Of a stretch of 45,180 bases of DNA, positions 42,792-45,180 are shown piece after piece; positions within the stretch are counted from its first letter, which is position 1; each line of letters starts with the position of its first letter. Source of the stretch: Candidatus Sulfopaludibacter sp. SbA3 (GTDB lineage: Bacteria > Acidobacteriota > Vicinamibacteria > Vicinamibacterales > UBA2999); NCBI GenBank assembly GCA_945903265.1, contig CAMDNQ010000022.1, positions 1 through 45,180 of the forward strand, given 5' to 3'. The notes beneath the pieces were generated by a model, which saw nothing but the letters and a program-made list of their open reading frames with translations, made no database searches and was not told the origin of the DNA. The position numbers and the translations under genes are program-made.

Positions 42792-43337
42792 CTACTGCAG
42801 CAGCTCAGCCGCGAGGGTGGCGGCTTTGTCGGCGAGGGTTTCCGCGAAGACGAAGTTCTTTTCGCGGAGCGCCTGCTGCGCCTGCTCGGTGAAGCGCTTG
42901 GACTGGTCGTACTGGGCGCGCCCGTCGGCGCTCAGGCGCGCGTAGTCCACACGACCCAGGTCACGGGCTGAACGCGCCAGGAGATCACGGACGTTCCGCT
43001 CGACCGCCGCTGACGTGGCGGCGCGGGTCTGGAGCTGACGGGTATCGGCCGGCGCAGGCGGAGCCTGGGCAGCCACAGGAGGTGCCGGCTGCGGCTTTGC
43101 GGCGGCGGGCTTCGGCGCCGGCTTCGGAGCCGCGGCTGTCGGCGACGCGGGTTCCGGCTCGGGCTGGGCGGCGACAGGCGCGGGCGCGTCGACAGGCACG
43201 AGCACGCGCGCGGGCGGGGCCGGCATCGACAGAGGAGGACCGTCGGGGACTGTGGCGGCTCGCGCCTTGGCGCACCCGGCGGCGCTCGCCAGGCAAAGCC
43301 CAAACCCCAAACCCCAAACCCCAAAGTGTCTAAACAT
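42792..43337 (-). CDS. lipoprotein with Pro/Ala-rich linker, unknown function
   Basis: A 181-residue protein. A lipoprotein signal ends in SAAGC (Cys22). Residues 30-100 are a Pro/Ala/Lys/Glu linker typical of periplasm-spanning tethers. Residues 105-181 are helical (RDLLARSARDLGRVDYARLSADGRAQYDQSKRFTEQAQQALREKNFVFAETLADKAATLA), similar in pattern to small envelope proteins with a TPR-like or coiled region. ATG 43337 overlaps the kinase stop by eight bases, so it is the last gene of that operon. The hydrophobic part of the signal peptide is encoded by GGGGTTT heptamers. Confidence 0.75.
   Translation of the reverse strand: MFRHFGVWGLGFGLCLASAAGCAKARAATVPDGPPLSMPAPPARVLVPVDAPAPVAAQPEPEPASPTAAAPKPAPKPAAAKPQPAPPVAAQAPPAPADTRQLQTRAATSAAVERNVRDLLARSARDLGRVDYARLSADGRAQYDQSKRFTEQAQQALREKNFVFAETLADKAATLAAELLQ
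43299..43325. repeat. four tandem CCCCAAA units (first one short)
   Basis: On the minus coding strand these read GGGGTTT and encode the FGVWGLGFG part of the signal peptide of the downstream lipoprotein. Confidence 0.9.
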
Positions 43338-44937
43338 TGCCGCGTGGCAGCAGAATCTTGAAAGCGGTGCCGTGGCCCGGCGTGGACTGCACTTCGAGCT
43401 CGCCGTCGTGCATCTGAATAATGCGATACACCATCGAGAGTCCAATGCCGGTGCCGCGATCCTTCGTAGTGTAGTACAGGTCGAAGATCTTTCCGAGCTG
43501 TTCCGGCGGGATGCCCACGCCTGTATCTTCCACCCGCACCTCGATCTTGTTCTGCGCCGCCGGACAGGCGATGAGCCGCAGCGTGCCTCCGCTGGCCATC
43601 GCCTGGCACGCGTTGATCGCCAGGTTCAGCACCGCCTGGCGCAGCATCGAGGCATCGCCCTGCACATCAGGGAGCGACATCGGCGCGTCGAGCTCGATTT
43701 TCACCTTGTGCGCCTGCGCCTCGGGCTCGATCAGCGGGAGCAGCTCCTGAAACAGCGTCGGAATGCTGACCGGCTGCAGCTGCAGATCCTCGGGACGCGT
43801 GAACTTCAGAAAGCCCTGGACGACTTCGTCGAGCCGGCGCACGGCGCTCTCGATCACTTCCACGTGCTGCAGCGCCGCCTGCACCGCAGGGTCGGGCGCG
43901 CGGTCGGCCGCCGTCGCCCCAAGTCCGAGTCCCGTGGTGGCCGACGCGGCAACCGGCTCGGGTGCGCGCGACAGTGTTCCCGAAAGGGCTCCGCTCCGGA
44001 TCTTCGTCCGCAGCAGCTCAAGGTGGATCATCATTGCGTTGAGCGGGTTCTTCACTTCGTGCGCGATGCCGGCGGTCAGCCGCCCGAGCGCCACAAGTTT
44101 CTGCGAATACGCGAGCGCGCGCTCGACTTTGCTCTGCAGCGTCACGTTGGATGCGGCGACCCCTGCCTGTGTGAGCTCCGATCCCTGCGCCCGCTCGGCC
44201 GAGAGCTGCTGGCTGATCGTGTTGAAGTAGTCGCCAAGCTCGCCGAACTCGTCGCCGGGCGGCAGGTCGAGCTTCACGTCCGTCTCTCCCCTGCCAAGGC
44301 GCGTCAGCCCGCTCCGCAGGACGTGAATCGGCTTGAGCAGGAGCTGCGCAAGCAGCCCCGCCACAATCACCGCGATCAGGAGCGACATGGCCGCGGTAAT
44401 CAACGCCGGCCGCAGCGCGGCGTTCAGCTCCTGCCGCATGAGAAGCGTCGACACGCCAATCCGGATCGAACCGAACGCGTCGGTCCCCAGCGTCATCGGC
44501 TGGCGCACTTCGAGCGTCTGCCCGTCGCGGTTGTAGATGACGCGCAGCTGCTGGAGGCCGCTCTGCTCGACCAGCTGCGCCAGGTCCGGCTGCTCGGCAT
44601 GCTGTGACCCGACGCGAGACGGATCGCTGCTCGCCGCGATCGTCCCGCCTGGATCGAGGATGTAGGCGCCCGTCACGCTTTCACCGTAGATGCTGGATTC
44701 GAGGATCGACCGCATGCCCGGGTCGTCTCTGAGCGCGGTGTACGGGTCAGTACTGCCGGTGACGACTTCGCGCGCGCGGTGAAAGATCGCGCTCGAGAGC
44801 AGCTGGCCGCGGGCGTGGCTTCCGTGAAGGACGACCGCCGACAGGCGCGTCACGTACAGGCCGCTCAGCGCGGTGACCGCGACGCCGACGATCGCGGTCA
44901 CACCCGCGATCTGCTTCCCTTTAATCCCAAGGCGCAT
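43330..44937 (-). CDS. HAMP-domain sensor histidine kinase
   Basis: A 535-residue membrane kinase: helix 1 (8-30), a periplasmic sensor of about 140 residues, helix 2 (about 180-205), HAMP (PIHVLRSGLTRLGRGETDVKLDLPPGDEFGELGDYFN), coiled coil, then GRLTAGIAHEVKNPLNAMMIHLELL, an inserted Ala/Gly-rich stretch (about 315-345), N box LRQAVLNLAINACQAM, and DTGVGI/GTGIGL boxes. Its neighbour upstream is an NtrC-type regulator, so this is its cognate kinase in a sigma-54-dependent system. No Shine-Dalgarno is seen before the ATG; the upstream octamer array is in the 44-base gap. The lipoprotein gene overlaps its end. Confidence 0.93.
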   Translation of the reverse strand: MRLGIKGKQIAGVTAIVGVAVTALSGLYVTRLSAVVLHGSHARGQLLSSAIFHRAREVVTGSTDPYTALRDDPGMRSILESSIYGESVTGAYILDPGGTIAASSDPSRVGSQHAEQPDLAQLVEQSGLQQLRVIYNRDGQTLEVRQPMTLGTDAFGSIRIGVSTLLMRQELNAALRPALITAAMSLLIAVIVAGLLAQLLLKPIHVLRSGLTRLGRGETDVKLDLPPGDEFGELGDYFNTISQQLSAERAQGSELTQAGVAASNVTLQSKVERALAYSQKLVALGRLTAGIAHEVKNPLNAMMIHLELLRTKIRSGALSGTLSRAPEPVAASATTGLGLGATAADRAPDPAVQAALQHVEVIESAVRRLDEVVQGFLKFTRPEDLQLQPVSIPTLFQELLPLIEPEAQAHKVKIELDAPMSLPDVQGDASMLRQAVLNLAINACQAMASGGTLRLIACPAAQNKIEVRVEDTGVGIPPEQLGKIFDLYYTTKDRGTGIGLSMVYRIIQMHDGELEVQSTPGHGTAFKILLPRGNV

Positions 44938-44944
44938 GGAGGAA

Positions 44945-44976
44945 GGTTCTCGGGTGCTCCGGTGCTCGGGTGCTCA
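44945..44976. repeat. four tandem octamers of GGTGCTCS type
   Basis: GGTTCTCG, GGTGCTCC, GGTGCTCG, GGTGCTCA between the regulator stop and the kinase start, leaving only seven bases to the kinase ATG. Confidence 0.9.
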
Positions 44977-44981
44977 AGCGA

Positions 44982-45180
44982 TTACTGCGCAACTTCGGTC
45001 TTTGTCCGGCCGCGAAGCTTGTTCAGTTTGTTGTGCAGCGTCTTGAGCGAGATGCCGAGGATTTCGGCGGCGCGCGTCTTGTTGTCACGCGTGTGCTCGA
45101 GGGTGAGCAGAATCAGGCGACTCTCCGCCTCTTCAACCGTGACGCCAGGCTCGAGCGAAATCGACGCGGACGCCGGCGCG
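44982..45180 (-). CDS. C-terminal part of an NtrC-family response regulator
   Basis: The visible 65 residues, open at the right edge, contain a Fis-type helix-turn-helix: [20 protein letters not shown], then [21 protein letters not shown], ending in a short tail and TAA at 44982. This domain ends sigma-54 activators (receiver, AAA+, Fis HTH), and the adjacent HAMP kinase supports a two-component pair. The receiver and ATPase parts lie outside the window. Confidence 0.85.
   Translation of the reverse strand, partial: APASASISLEPGVTVEEAESRLILLTLEHTRDNKTRAAEILGISLKTLHNKLNKLRGRTKTEVAQ

Noticed and set aside
42676-42945. 89-residue plus-strand frame starting MKFLRKSRG
   Set aside because: It runs through the antisense of the lipoprotein gene, has no family resemblance and no ribosome-binding site.

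Overview
The window is 45 kb of GC-rich chromosomal DNA (roughly two thirds G+C by eye, apart from one island) with tightly packed genes and no rRNA, tRNA, integrase, transposase or CRISPR array that I can see. The gene set suggests Acidobacteriota, probably the Vicinamibacteria: a large SusC/Oar-like TonB receptor with an N-terminal carboxypeptidase-regulatory domain, DUF4159, secreted M28/M49/S9 peptidases, PQQ-type sugar dehydrogenases, several DinB-like genes, class II NrdJ, and many short palindromic repeats. This assignment is inference; no marker gene fixes it.

Layout. 1-4.3 kb: a gene start cut by the window edge, an acyltransferase-type membrane protein and a DUF4159 protein on the minus strand, divergent from an M49-type lipoprotein peptidase. 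4.3-10.3 kb: a minus-strand run of sorbosone-dehydrogenase-like protein, S9 peptidase, M28 peptidase, DUF411 protein and a small membrane protein. 10.4-15.3 kb: an L,D-transpeptidase facing an acetamidase/formamidase that follows a TonB-dependent receptor. 15.6-21.2 kb: a frameshifted 7TM-PAS sensor divergent from a full-length Lhr helicase. 21.2-28.7 kb: a beta-helix protein, TMEM175 channel, DUF3014 protein, NmrA-like protein, GT2 glycosyltransferase, EF-P family factor with an EfpL-like loop, an unusual SDR protein with a four-cysteine motif, and an Asd-type sugar dehydrogenase. 28.7-36.1 kb: a dienelactone hydrolase, a minus-strand run (methyltransferase, PD-(D/E)XK nuclease, membrane glycosyltransferase, tyrosine phosphatase, DinB, DUF1569), a VOC protein and a Tat-type alpha/beta hydrolase. 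36.1-37.9 kb: a low-GC island with a SEFIR/TIR protein. 37.9-45.2 kb: class II ribonucleotide reductase, a hybrid histidine-kinase-like sensor behind a candidate sigma-54 promoter, and a two-component operon (NtrC-type regulator, HAMP kinase, lipoprotein).

The genes describe an aerobic scavenger of peptides and sugars with extensive secreted hydrolysis. The most striking feature is not a gene. At least six families of short palindromes and four short 7-8-base tandem arrays lie at gene boundaries, and several run in frame through conserved proteins (lhr, S9 peptidase, nrdJ, the methyltransferase C-terminus, a lipoprotein signal peptide). The second theme is a small defence-like cluster: a candidate restriction-modification pair and a SEFIR protein within about 5 kb of each other.
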